DNA of 64,000 nt, from contig JAEOAD010000029.1 in the NCBI GenBank assembly GCA_036365145.1, positions 21,933,001 through 21,997,000 on the forward strand, given 5' to 3'. Under the pieces are notes generated by a model that was not told the origin of the DNA, did no database searches, and was given only the letters and a program-made list of their open reading frames with translations. The translations under genes and the position numbers were made by a program. The stretch is from Orientallactaga sibirica. Taxonomy: Eukaryota; Chordata; Mammalia; Rodentia; Dipodidae. Position 1 is the first letter of the stretch, and the number at the start of each line of letters is the position of its first letter. This document shows positions 46,035-57,182 of this stretch, piece after piece.

Positions 46035-46142
46035 TGGTTTGAATAGATCTTCAAGAGATTCAGCTCAGAGAAACCTCAACATAATGAAGGATGTGTATAT
46101 TTTTTTGTTAAAAGCGGGAGAGAGTAATGTATATTCATGTTT
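45810..46142 (+). mobile_element. Ancient L1M-type relic, interrupted by (GT)n
   Basis: 'tggcacatccattaaaatga' with 'ggactgattaaataaagta' upstream follows the L1M 'dry-run' region after ORF2. (GT)n lies at 45993-46034, and the text to 46142 may continue the same element. Confidence 0.55.
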
Positions 46143-46158
46143 GAAGGCTCTCATTCTT

Positions 46159-46203
46159 TTTTTTAAACTTTTTAAAATTTTTTATTATTTTTTTTGGAGA
46201 GAG

Positions 46204-46242
<39 letters not shown>

Positions 46243-46453
46243 GACAGAGGTGGGCACGCCAGCAGTGTCTCAGCTGTTGCGAACAAAATTCAGATGTGTT
46301 CGCCCCCTTGTGGTCAAGTATGGCATTGCGCCCTTGCATCACTTTGCATCTGGCTAAACGTGGGACCTGGAGATTGGAACCACTGGAGAATGGAACCAGT
46401 GTTCTTAGGCTTGGGAGGCAGGCGCCTTAACCCCTAAGCCATCTCTCCAGCCC
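46159..46453 (-). mobile_element. tRNA-derived SINE, form II, with exact target duplication
   Basis: Poly-T and GAGA tail, 'ccagcagtgtctcagctgtt', 'cccccttgtggtcaagtatg', 'ccttaacccctaagccatct', 'ctccagccc'. The perfect 17 bp duplication 'tgaaggctctcattctt' is at 46142-46158 and 46454-46470. An internal ~15 bp repeat ('gattggaaccactggagaatggaacc') lengthens this copy. The 167-codon frame at 45934-46437 runs through it and the GT tract. Confidence 0.97.
46299..46317 (-). promoter_or_regulatory. CTCF-like motif inside SINE form II
   Basis: On the minus strand reads TTGACCACAAGGGGGCGAA: CCACAAGGGGGCG matches the CTCF core, with A in place of the final C. Confidence 0.45.
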
Positions 46454-46470
46454 TGAAGGCTCTCATTCTT

Positions 46471-47063
46471 GTCAAATCAATATTCATCTGGGTGAATTTT
46501 GGAAAATTATATATTGTGTTTGGAAAAAAAAAAAACTAAAAATACTAGATAATAACTTTTATCTCAAAAGTTATTGACAACATTAAAAGAAGAAAACAAA
46601 TTTTTCAAGATATTTGGTTCATAAGTATTATAAAAGAGTACTTAAAATGTTTGGAAAACTTTGCCTTTACTATACAAACTTTGTGAAATGGTCTGAAAGT
46701 CCAGCCTCTATTAATATTTCTTATTTGCTATAGGACCCAGTATATATGTGCATTTAAAATACATATCTCATTAACTAACACCCAGGGTGCCTGAGGATTG
46801 AAAGGAAATAGCATTACAACTCAAATATTAACATACAGAACACTAAGGCTACATATGAAATCAAGTATCTCCAAGAAAAACAAGAAGGAAAATCCAATTT
46901 GTAAGAAATTTGATTTGCATAAATTTTCAGAGAAACAGTCAGTGGATAAAGTTAATTCCACCTATATCAAGTCACCAGTCACCTTCAGTGCCCCCTCCCA
47001 AAAAAACACCAAAACAGCATCTGGCAATCAATTTTCCATCGCTCCATGGAGCCTGAGGAAAAG
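46471..47063. other. Unassigned; may belong to the LINE relic that follows
   Basis: A plus-strand frame of 96 codons (46798-47088) overlaps the start of the reverse-transcriptase-like fragment, in another frame. No feature recognised. Confidence 0.4.
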
Positions 47064-47260
47064 GGTAGCAACCAGCATGGTATTGTAAAGAGAAAATCTT
47101 GTGGGCCAATTCAATTTCCTCGTATGACAGAATGACAGGTCACAGAGATAGGAGAAAAGCAATAGATGTAATCTGCATGAGCCACAGCAAGCCTTTTGAT
47201 TCTGTCCCATGTGATTGTCTCATCAAGCATTTGGAAGACTTGGTCGAAATCAGAGTCTGA
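47064..47260 (+). mobile_element. Decayed CR1/L3-like LINE reverse transcriptase fragment
   Basis: Frame from 47064 reads SNQHGIVKRKSC, like the '(S/N)QHGF.KGKSC' block of CR1-clade RTs. After a frameshift, the frame through 47159 reads KAIDVICMSHSKPFDSVP and then DCLIKHLEDL, matching the 'DV.YLDFSKAFD.VPH..L' motif A block in order and spacing. The first catalytic Asp of the family motif is gone, and stops and a frameshift are present. A dead, ancient LINE remnant. Confidence 0.7.
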
Positions 47261-48340
47261 GGAGCTGCCAGCCCTTCCCTCCTGCACCTGTGGTGCCCAG
47301 CCCTGGCAGTGTGCTACATTTATCAATGTAGAGGGGGGTAGAAATTACAAGAGAGCCCAAAACAGTCAGATATACAGAGACTGAATTAGGACATGCTAAG
47401 TTTAAAAAAATCAGAGACTTTTTGGTTAAAACAATGAAGGAGTTGACCATAAACTATGATAAGACTCCTGGTGATCACATAATCTTGACTGGATAGAAAG
47501 CTAAGTACCTCAGTGACATCTGGGTACACAAAAAGCTGTGGACACTGGAAAAGGCTTTTGACAGTCCCAAACTCTTATATTGTGTGTGCATGCATGTTAT
47601 AGAGAGGTAGAAGAGGGACAGAGAGTGAGAGAGAAACAGATAGATGGTAAAATGTCATTAGAGCTTAAAGAAGGAAACCATGAAGTTGGGGGGATGGCAA
47701 TGGCAAAACGCGAACTGGGAGTCCCTTTCAAGGGTGTACACAGGTGGTAAAGTTCTGTGTAGATCCCAAGGGAACACATCTAGTGAACAACCTTAGAAAT
47801 GGAAGAGGAAGCTGCATGTTAACTGTTGAATCGATGATTTGCATATGAAGACAGCAGGTCCATGGAATGGTTTCTATTTTGATAGCTCTCTGAGCTTATG
47901 TTCTATGCTTGATGGGAAATTTCATTCATAAATGTCACTTCAAGTCTGAACTGTTGCCATATTCCTGTCTGGGAGACTTGGGGTGTGAAAATGACAATGG
48001 CATTGCCCCTTCCAGGAAAATCATGATCTTGCTCTTAACCATAGTGAGGCAAAATTTCATAGTAGAGTGTTCTGGATGTCCATTTTATTGTATTGTTGTG
48101 GCCTCAATACAAGTAAATGATGCCCTATCCTGAGATCATCCCCATTTAGTTCATCACCACAATATAGTAGTAACTGCGTCTCTACTCTCGGGCCACCTAT
48201 CCTTGGGTGGTATATTGAGGAGGAAATTGTTAATGACATTGGCAGACCAAAAATCCATCTAGTCTCTGACAAGTTTATCTGGAGAATCAAGTACAATCAC
48301 TAGGAACAAAAATGAGGAACATGATTTTTGGAAAACTTCC
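47261..48340. other. Nothing firmly recognised
   Basis: Could include more of the same LINE. The frames at 47597-47779 and 48057-48296 are unsupported. Confidence 0.4.
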
Positions 48341-48344
48341 ATAA

Positions 48345-48430
48345 CTACCTCCACAGTTGCTAAGAGGATTAAACAACATAATGTGCAGATAAGTGCCAGC
48401 CAGGTAGCAATCATTCTATTTAAGTTCAAG
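48345..48430 (+). repeat. MIR/L2 3' fragment
   Basis: 'taactacctccacagttgct', 'gaggattaaacaacataatg', 'agtgccagcc' match the MIR/L2 3' end order. Confidence 0.5.
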
Positions 48431-48887
48431 TTAAAAATAAGCCTATTATTTTCTATACATATTACCATTTGATAACAAAATAACTGATTTTTTCATTTGG
48501 AATACTGAGCATGAAGAATGAACTTGGCTGACTCATTCTTGGTACTAATGAAGTCAAAATCAGTTCATGGAAAACATTCCTTTTAAGAGAACAATCTTCT
48601 ATCACAACATAAAATTGGCTTGGAATAGTGTTTGAAGAACAGTGAATTTTCATTAAATATCTGTTGCCATTATTGTTATTATTAGAAATGGGTAGAGCAT
48701 AATTGGGAGATTGCATGAGTAAACTTGTTTTATGAAGTTTTGTGAAAATCCAAAAATGAAATGACTTCTGATTCTTTCTGAAGACTTTAAAAACTATTTC
48801 TAAACCTCAGGAAGACTGAAGATGAGTAAAGGGGCTACGAGTACTACTGTCAATAGCCTGAAGAGACATGGTCCTATTAAAAGGGGC
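48431..48887. other. Nothing recognised
   Basis: Single-copy sequence. Confidence 0.5.
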
Positions 48888-48895
48888 TCACATAT

Positions 48896-48927
48896 CTTTT
48901 TTAATATTTTATATATTTATTTGACAC

Positions 48928-48972
<45 letters not shown>

Positions 48973-49120
48973 GTGCATGTCAGGGCCTTCAGCCATTGCA
49001 AATGAACTCCAGACGTGTGCATCCCTTGTGCATATGGCTAACATGGGTCCTGGGGAATTCAACCTGGATCCTTAGGCATCACAGGCAAGCACCTTAACCA
49101 CTAAGCAATCCCTCCAGCCT
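48896..49120 (-). mobile_element. tRNA-derived SINE, form I, with (GA)n
   Basis: 'atatatttatttgacacaaa' tail, (GA)n 48931-48969, 'gaactccagacgtgtgcatc', 'ccttaaccactaagcaatcc'. Short duplication 'tcacatat' at 48888-48895 and 49126-49133. The 91-codon frame here is a repeat translation. Confidence 0.93.
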
Positions 49121-49133
49121 GGGGATCACATAT

Positions 49134-50348
49134 ATTATATAATGTTTGTACTTTCAAAGAAACACTTTGCCTTCCTATAGTATTCTTGCCTGAAGGAAGG
49201 TTTTAAAATGGTATGCTTGTGGGGAGATTTTAAATAATTGGGAAAAAATTAAAGACTTGTTTCATTTTTAGCCCTGAGTTCCATATGGCTCCAATGATTC
49301 CAGTGTCATTGAAGTTTCAGGAGAATCATCGCTCTATAGATAATACGTTATTTTTAAGTTAAGTGCTTAAAATGTTGAATTTTGTATCAGTCCATTAAAA
49401 CTTGGAGCCAAACATCTCTGGACAGTAGAGAAACTCCTTAAGAACTGGGAAATATAGGGAGATAGGATAACCTCAGGCCTGGGAGGTGAAGGAGAAGGGA
49501 ACTGGTAGCTTTACCATAGATACCTCAGGCCCTTAGAGGAGAGGGTGATGAGGGAGAAAAAAATATCCCCGGGTGTGAGAAGTGCAGGGAGATGCAAGCT
49601 GATAGAAAAGAAGCAGTGCTGAGGCAGGCAGAAATGATAGCTCAGAGGCCAGGCACCCAGAGAAGAGAGAACATGGGGGCTAATGGATGATGTCATGGGA
49701 AAAGGAGTATTCCATGCTTTTATACACATTTTTGAGGGCACAAGTCTAAGTAATGGATTTTATATGTGTTACCTATCCTCCAAGAAACCAATAATAGTTG
49801 GGAGTGGGGAGGGGAAATAAATGATGTTTATGCTTAGGTAGTGGAGAAGGCAGATGACCCTTCTCAAGTCAGAGCAGCTAGGAGGTACTGAGTACCACTT
49901 AGAATTCATACCAGTGTCTTTTGATCATCAGTGTACTCACATAGATCCTTGGGAAATTGTGCTCACTCAGAAGAAAGATGGAATCTCACACAATCAAGTT
50001 AACAGTCTTCAGACTTCTATACTGCTTAAGATCTAAGCAACAGCTTTATCTAAAGGAAGCTGAGACTGTGGAGGGACAGCTGACTAACTCCCTGTCTTCT
50101 ATGGTGATCCCCTGAGGGTGGATCTGAGTTATTGATCTTAAACTCTGGGACTCTTGATTGACATCTAAAAGGGCTCCAATCACATTGCCAGGACATCCCT
50201 ATGGTTTTTATTTCTGTGTTAAATGATTTCTGTTGCTTCTTCCAGAGAAGATATATTTCTTTAACTTTATGCTTTAATCTTGAAAAATAGAAGGCCTTCA
50301 GAAGGATAGAAATGTCTTTTTATATAAATTCAAGGAAACATGATCTCA
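49134..50348. other. Single-copy DNA, nothing recognised
   Basis: About 1.2 kb with a purine-biased patch at 49480-49640. No feature recognised. Confidence 0.5.
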
Positions 50349-50530
50349 GGCTGGTGAGATTGCTTAGTGGTTAAGGAACTTGCCTGTGAAGACTAAGGAC
50401 CCAGGTTCAATTACCCAGTACCTACATAAGCCAGATGTACAAGGTGGTGCATGTATCTGGAGTTCATTTGCAGTGGCATGGGGCCCATTCTGTCTCTCTC
50501 TCTCAAATAAATAAAAATATTTTTAAAACC
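50349..50530 (+). mobile_element. tRNA-derived SINE, form I
   Basis: 'ggctggtgagattgcttagt', A-box-like 'ttgcttagtgg', B-box-like 'ggttcaattac', 'cataagccagatgtacaagg', CT tract, (AAATA)n. Confidence 0.93.
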
Positions 50531-50537
50531 ATAAGTA

Positions 50538-50800
50538 GGCTGGAGAGAGGCTTAGTGGTTAAGGAGCCTGCCTGCAAAGCCTAAGAACACTTGTTCAAAT
50601 CTCCAGGTCCAACGTTTAGCCAGACACAAAAGTAATGCATGTTCATAATGTCGCACATGCACACAAGGTTGCGTCATATATCTGGAATTCGTTCACAGTG
50701 GCTGAGAGGCCCTGGTGTGCCCATTCTCTACCTCTTCCTCTCTCTTTCTCTGTCTCTCTCTCTCTCTGTGTCTCTCTAAAATTTAAAAAAAAAAAAAATC
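50538..50800 (+). mobile_element. tRNA-derived SINE, form II, older copy
   Basis: 'ggctggagagaggcttagtg', 'aaatctccaggtccaacgtt', 'gcacatgcacacaaggttgc', 'cagtggctgagaggccctgg', CT tract, poly-A. The CTCF-like block (50658-50676) has decayed to CACAAGGTTGCGT. Confidence 0.93.
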
Positions 50801-50818
50801 ATTGCAATAATATTTGTA

Positions 50819-50848
50819 TGACTATGTCATGATTACATGACATAGTCA
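50819..50848. repeat. Perfect 13 bp inverted repeat, 4 bp loop
   Basis: Arms 50819-50831 (tgactatgtcatg) and 50836-50848 are exact reverse complements around 'atta'. It lies just after a SINE tail. Confidence 0.95.
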
Positions 50849-51284
50849 GAAAACAAGTATATTTATTTAACAATTTCATAGATCCATCTCAAATTTTAAA
50901 AAAGTGAGATTCATTTTAATTCTAGGTCAAGTTCTGATTTACAAAATAAAACCCCGTATGTTGAAAACTTGATATGAACAATGAAGCTAAAGAACCTGTA
51001 AATCACATAGAAATTAAAATTAAATGTGGGATGCTTATCAATCTTTCTACATGTCACTCTCTTCCAATTTACTTGACCATGCACTATTGGGAACAAACTC
51101 TGGAAGCTGGTAGCCTATTATTGGAGTTTGCGTCAAATTTCAGGCTTCTAGTGCATCTCTTAATTCCCATGTGTTACACATTATATAACTTATGTACAGT
51201 TTGATCTGCAAAGCTTATCAGTTGTAAATTATTTACACAAAGTAACACCCTCTCTGGAAAAATGTATAAAGTATTTTTCAAACT
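50849..51284. other. Nothing recognised
   Basis: Single-copy sequence. Confidence 0.5.
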
Positions 51285-51450
51285 TTTATCCTGCTTAATA
51301 CTCTCAACAATGGTGTGAACAGACTTTGTTCATATTTTCTACCTGAATCAACTAGGGCAGAGAGAAGATCAGTGTCTGTTTGAGTATCACAGGCAGGTTT
51401 GAAATAGAGAGCAAGTCCTCAGATCTAGACAGGTTTTCTTGCTACATTGT
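51285..51450 (-). repeat. MIR element
   Basis: 'ctctcaacaatggtgtgaac', 'ctagggcagagagaagatca', 'gtatcacaggcaggtttgaa', 'caagtcctcagatctag' fit an antisense MIR. Confidence 0.6.
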
Positions 51451-51563
51451 CTTTTTGACAATAAAGTTTGTCAAATGACTATTCCTGACACCACATTGTT
51501 TGTATTTGCTACTTGTTCCAATCAGTTGTTATCTACAATGTTGGGTCCAGGTTCATGTTCTCT

Positions 51564-51668
51564 CTGTTGAAAAGAAAAGACAGAAAAGAAAAGAAAGAAA
51601 AGAAAAGAAAAAAAAAGAAAAGAAAAGAAAAGAAAAGAAAAGAAAAGAAAAGAAAAGAAGAAAAGAAA
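51564..51668. repeat. (AAAAG)n microsatellite
   Basis: Over 100 bases of AAAAG pentamers with minor breaks. The Lys/Arg- and Phe/Ser-rich 67-codon frames are its translations. Confidence 0.97.
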
Positions 51669-51854
51669 CACGTGGCAACATCAGCAGAATAAGTAGCATG
51701 TGACTGCATCCCTGGGCCAGCAATAGGATCCCTCATGCCAGTGGGTCCAGATTCTCTCCCAGGCTGGAGAATGGCTTGTGCTCTCTCCTGTTACACTAGA
51801 AGTTTATTACCTTAATGGTTTTGTGTTGCAAAATTCAATTAAAGGTCTTAAATT

Positions 51855-52300
51855 TTAATGTGTATAACCTTTTACCCATCAATTTGCCTTCTAGGCATAT
51901 ATCTTAAGGAAGTAATTCAGGTAATGAGGCCAAAGATTTATGCACCCAAGAAAACACAGTGAAGAGGATGTCTGTGGTTACAAGTAATAGAGCATTCCCT
52001 ACAGGTCCAGTCACAGAGAACTGGCTGAGCTGGTTAATCCACACTATGGTATGATAGTGGGTGTTTATAATAACTGTGTAGAGCCCACTGTATCACTAGG
52101 GACAGTCTCCACAAGAGTTTAGAAAAGTGAAACAAAAATGCCATTAACTATACAATTTATTTAGGATATACAAAGGTTGCATATAAATATTTTAATAACA
52201 TTACTATCTGGTGATTAAATCATGACTGATCATAATTTTCTTTTTAATTGGTTAAGCTTTGATTGTTGATAGTTCACTTTTATTTTCCTTATAACCAAGG
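51855..52300 (+). mobile_element. Ancient L1M-type 3' relic
   Basis: 'cttttacccatcaatttgcc', 'aaggaagtaattcaggtaat', 'aagatttatgcacccaagaa', 'ttaatccacactatggtatg', 'aaaatgccattaac' follow the L1M 3' region in order. The best-preserved of the old L1 relics here. Confidence 0.8.
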
Positions 52301-53249
52301 GGAGGTAATAAAGGAACAAGAGTAATTTTATTTTATGAGTTTGAGCAACTATTTGGTAGATTTACAAATTTTAAATTCTCTTAAAAGGTATCCATAAGAA
52401 ATGAATGTTCCTAACTCCTTTACAAGTAAAGCTATTGAATGGATTCCTATGTAGACATGTATCTATTTGTCTTGTTCTGTTTAATAGAACCCTGGCAGGG
52501 GCCATTTACACTGAGTGATAAGCACTCATCATGAGCACTGCATTATGACAATCCAGTTGAAAGTAAATGAAGACATACCCAGCAGTATTCTGAATGACTT
52601 TCCCCAGACATGACTGATGCTATTGATATTAATGAAATGGCTTGTTTGGAGGAATAGAATAATTATGAAATGTTTTCAGTACTCATGTCTGAGAAGGAAT
52701 GAGGTCTCATAGCAATGTTGTTGAATTTATAGAATGGATATTACATAAAATTAGAGGGTGGAGCACTATACTCAAAACTCTGTTTTCATCATTAATAACA
52801 TAGTTTCAACCTTCCTGGAGATATTTGCCATGGCAGCATTGCTTCCAGGAATGCTGATTTAAGAGATTAGCACCAAAGTGGTCCCTGAGAAACCTGACAA
52901 GCAGCTACAGAGGCTTGGAGGAAACTACTCACAAGTCCTCTGGTTAGGAAAAATCATAGCAGTAATTGTATATTTATTTATTTATTATTTTCTGGCATAA
53001 TAATTTCCTAAAAGACAAATTTAATCATCTAATTTAGGAGTGGAAAATTGCCTCAAGGCCTAAACAGCTTTACTGAATGCTATTCAGTAGCAAGCTTAAT
53101 AGTATTTCAACACCTATTACATTAACAGAGAAAATTAACATCTAAAAACATCTAAGACTAAGGTGAACTGAAATGAGCCAAGATATCCTGGATTCTTGCA
53201 ACGGATACTTCTGCCTGGATCAGGGACCTGATGGCTTCATCTAAAGTGG
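52301..53249. other. Single-copy AT-rich DNA, nothing recognised
   Basis: 52480-52680 is TAAT/ATTA-rich without repeats; it could be conserved non-coding DNA but is untested. Confidence 0.45.
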
Positions 53250-53512
53250 CAACCTACAGGCACAGTGACACATGCCTAAAATCCCAGCAGTAGGCAGGTA
53301 GACACAGGAATTCCTTCACACTTGCTGGCTAGCTATTCCAGCTGAGTCAGTACACTCTAGGTTGAATGAGAGACTCTGTCTGAAGAAATAAGTTGGAGAC
53401 TGACTAAGATAGACATCTGGCATCAACCTCTGGCACAAACACACCTGTGTACATACCTACACACACCCCCACATACCTGCATGCCCACACAATGACAAAA
53501 GTTTATGTCCAA
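53250..53512 (+). repeat. B4-type SINE, 3' two thirds
   Basis: 'caggcacagtgacacatgcc', 'cttgctggctagctattcca', 'gagagactctgtctgaagaa', 'ggcatcaacctctggcacaa', CACACA-rich tail. Confidence 0.75.
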
Positions 53513-53529
53513 AAAAAAAAAAAAGAGGC

Positions 53530-54987
53530 AATTGAACAATATGCCAGGAAAGAACATGGTTTCCATAGGAAAATGAGCTATGGTAGCTTGATGACTTCTA
53601 TCATATTTAAGAATTAAGATGAGCAAACCCAAACACTACCTTCTCCACCTCAGATTAAAGGAAACACATTTTAAAATAATATTTTTAGGTTATTGGATTT
53701 GTAAAATGTTTTAGGACATTGTGTGTCTTTCAAAGCATCAAGCATTGGGTTTACTGGACTAATTACGATTACCATCATTGTCCCCATTCATAGAATTATA
53801 GAAAATATGAAGGATGTTACAACTTTAGGTAATTTGGAAACAGCAAGGGACTAGAGTTGAAACCTTGAAGATTGTTCCTGAAATGCAAAAGACTCTCTCA
53901 TTAGCAACATTCTCCTGAGATAGACTGGTAGACTGTGAAGATGGCTGGAATCTGAAGTCTTGAGCTGTAGGCAGAACTCCTAAAACAGCAGGCCCCATGT
54001 AGCTCACATGACAAACTGAGATGGTTGAGGTACACTCCCAAGGCATCGATAAAGAAATGGAAGTCCAAAATATTGAATCCAGTACTCCACAGACTTTCCA
54101 CCATACACTCTACATATCAGTCCATGTCTCTTCAAAACGCTTCGTGAAGTGCTACAAGAATTTGATATTCCAGTTTGAATGTAGAGAGTATGTGTGAGTA
54201 TGGCCACACACACCCATGCTATAATAGAGAAGAGAGAAATTAGATAGAACACAGGTGGAGCTGCCAACTTCAAATATGCATATATCTGATGTATCTCTGT
54301 TGTATCTCTGTAGCTTTTCTTTACAAAGTAACCAGATTCCTAAAGCTACCAAAAATGTTAATGACTTTTTGAAAGCATATAGGAAAAGTTAGTATTTTCC
54401 TACAATAGATACAGATACGTGTAAGTATATACCTTTCATGAACTAAGGTGCTCAAATTTTGTTTTATTTTTGGTTTTCTCCTTTGAATCATATGCTTTCA
54501 CTGAAGTCTTCACAGAGTATCACTGAAAAATTATATGTGTGAAAATGCAAATACTGCCTTTGCAAAGAAAATTAAACACTGAATACATACAGAATGTTGA
54601 TTAGTTAAGATTTCCCAGAGTTTTGTAAAGTAAACAGTCATCTCAAATATATTCCATTATAAAATATACAGATGTTATAATCATTTCATTTTCTGATGGC
54701 AAGATGCTGCTTGGAAGGGCTTGAAAGGAACAACTTCCTTAGAACTTCACTTCCTCCTGGAGAGCATTCCCACACCCCCAAGCCCACAGTCCTGCACTGA
54801 GGTGCCACTATATAGACCCACATGCCAACTGTGCATGCCACTCTGCTGAGAAGCTTGCTTCACTGAGTCAGAACCTTTCCCAATTGTCCTCATCAAGAGA
54901 TGGACTCTGGGAATGTGAGCCCTGTACCTTGGTTGTATTTTCTTCTTTAGCTTCAGGAAAACAAATGCACATGAAAAAATGTACTCA
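53530..54987. other. Single-copy DNA, nothing recognised
   Basis: Overlapping minus-strand frames (53825-54352, up to 89 codons) have no domain I recognise. Confidence 0.45.
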
Positions 54988-54989
54988 TG

Positions 54990-55345
54990 AGCTAGAGATG
55001 GCTCAGTTGGTATAGTGCTTGCCTCTCAATGCCCAGAACCCAAGTACAGACCAGGCCTGGTGGTATGTGCCTGTAATCCCAGCACTCCGGAGGCAGAAAC
55101 AGAAGGATGTGTAGAGCTCACTGACCATCCAGTCTAGCCTAGTTGGTGACTTTCAGGTCAAAGGATATGGGTGGTGGTCCTGAGGATAACACCCGAGGCT
55201 GTTCTCTGTCCTCCATACACATTGGTTCAAATGTGTATGAACACTCACATGCATACTCATGTGCATCCCTCACACACAAATAGGCATGGATACAGCTACA
55301 CTACACATACTACACTCATACATACATGAAAAATAATAAAAAAAT
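54990..55345 (+). repeat. B4-type SINE, full length
   Basis: 'gctagagatggctcagttgg', 'ctggtggtatgtgcctgtaa', 'gtctagcctagttggtgact', 'ttctctgtcctccatacaca', ACTCACATGCATAC-rich tail, AAAATAATAAA end. Confidence 0.88.
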
Positions 55346-55799
55346 AGGAATAAAAGAATATATTCACTTTGGATGTATTTGTCTTTTGAGTAAAGGAGAC
55401 CAAGAATCTTTGCTGTGTTTCAGGTCCCCAGAGTTCTGTGATTAAGCTTACCCTAGTCTCTCTTGTAAAGAATCTCTAGCTTGGGGCTTGGGCAGTGGAT
55501 GCTCTTAGCACAAACAAGCTATTAGAAAGCACCAACATCCTCCTGGCTAACCATCTGCAAAATGAGAACTATCAGGTAGTTTAACAAGTATTGTACTTCT
55601 TTATTCAATTGTACTTTCTATTTAATGTAGGTATTTGGAAACTTTCACTCACCTCTGACTTTGGGTCCCCTTGAATATATAACACACTTGTATTTTACTG
55701 TTTGGTATCAAACAACTATTGGTGAACTTATGGTGTTGACTTTGGCGTTCGACTGTCCCTCCTTAAAGTTCTCTCATAGTATGAAATATTCTTCTTAAG

Positions 55800-55920
55800 C
55801 TTCTTCTATGGACTAAATACTTGGGTCTTCCTGAGATTCATGTGTTGATGACTGAATCCTTAGTAGGATACTATGTGAAGATTTTGAGGTATAGCCCACG
55901 TGAGTGGTAAGTGCTGTCAT
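55800..55920 (+). repeat. Possible MaLR (MLT1-like) LTR scrap
   Basis: 'cttcctgagattcatgtgtt', 'actgaatccttagtaggata' resemble a MaLR 5' part. 55346-55799 before it holds nothing recognised. Confidence 0.35.
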
Positions 55921-55924
55921 CTTT

Positions 55925-56103
55925 TTAAATTTTTTTATTAATTTTAACTAGCCCTCATGATAATGGGTTTCATTTTTGCATTTCCATAATATATATACAC
56001 ACATATAATCACTGGACTCATATTCACCTCCTCCGGTACCCTCACCCCTGCTACTTACTGATCCTCTTCTTCTCTCAAAGTAGCCCCTTTCTGCTTTCAT
56101 CAC

Positions 56104-56151
<48 letters not shown>

Positions 56152-56190
56152 AATTTTGCTCATGAAAAAAAATGTGTTATACAAATGGTA
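55925..56190 (-). mobile_element. LINE-1 3' end relic with (CA)n
   Basis: Antisense L1: 'tttttttattaattttaact', 'cctcatgataatgggtttca', 'ccctttctgctttcatcac', (CA)n 56104-56148, 'gtgaattttgctcatgaaaa'. Confidence 0.75.
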
Positions 56191-57010
56191 AATGGAGCGA
56201 GAGAGAGATAGACACTAGAGCTCTATTCCCATGTGTGTGCAGCCAGAGAAGTCTATATGAGTGTGAAGTAAGAAGGCATCTATCTGCCCATCAGGATATA
56301 GTCTTTGCCAGAATGTGACCATGCTGGCACCTTGATCTTGAACTATGGGATTTAACTGTAACCACCCACACAGACTTGGACAGCTTTCTAAAGCAACTTG
56401 TTACAAAAGTATCAAGGACAGAATCAGTTCTAGCTCTGGGAAGAGTTTTGACTTATATACCTGCTAGGAAAAGCACCCCTTAAGCCAGTGGTATAAGCTA
56501 CAGCCATTCACAGTGCCACTATTTGAGTGTAAGGAATTTGGAGCAGCTCACTGGGCACGTCCCCCTTGGGCCTTGGATTTGTTCCCAAGGTTGCAGGCAG
56601 ATGTCAGCAGGGACAACAATCACCTGAAAGCTCTGCTAAGCAGGAAGCCTGAGGTGGCTCATCTCCACAGTTGGCAATTTCTCCCTCTGGCAGCTGGGAG
56701 CTCAGCCAGCTTGTCAACCTAAGTACCTATCTGGTCCTGGTACGAAGGTCTCCGGGCAACTGGACTTGAAAGCAGACAGCTTGCCACAGAGTGCCCCATG
56801 GCAGCTTTGAAATCTTGTCATAGAAGCTGTGCAGGATTCCTTCTACCATAGGTATTAGTCAAAGTGGTAAATGCACTCAGAGGATGAGACAGATTACAAT
56901 CACCTATCAACAGGAAGGCAAGAAAATGGGCCCATGTTATGAAACTGTCAGATTTCCTTTTCCTTTCTACTCACAGTTTTTGTTTTCATTGCAACAGTGT
57001 ATTATTAGTT
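56191..57010. other. Nothing recognised
   Basis: Single-copy; the 69-codon frame at 56513-56722 is GC-richer than average but has no domain, splice or homology support. Confidence 0.45.
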
Positions 57011-57014
57011 GTTT

Positions 57015-57182
57015 TTTGTTTTATTTTGTTTTGCTTTGTTTGTATGAAATGGGTTCTCAGTATGTCATCAAAGCTAACCTTAAACTTGGCATATAGCTAG
57101 AAGAGGCTGGCTTCAAACTATTGATTCTCTTGTCTCATCCCCACCAAGGTATGATTATAGATATACACTAGCAAGCCAGGCT
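57015..57182 (-). repeat. B1-like SINE, old
   Basis: (TTTTG)n start, 'gaaatgggttctcagtatgt', 'agaggctggcttcaaactat', 'tcatccccaccaaggtatga'. Confidence 0.6.

Noticed and set aside
45934..46437. Longest open frame in the window, 167 codons, plus strand
   Set aside because: Built from L1M scrap, (GT)n (poly-Cys-Val) and a SINE insertion with its target duplication; not a coding gene.
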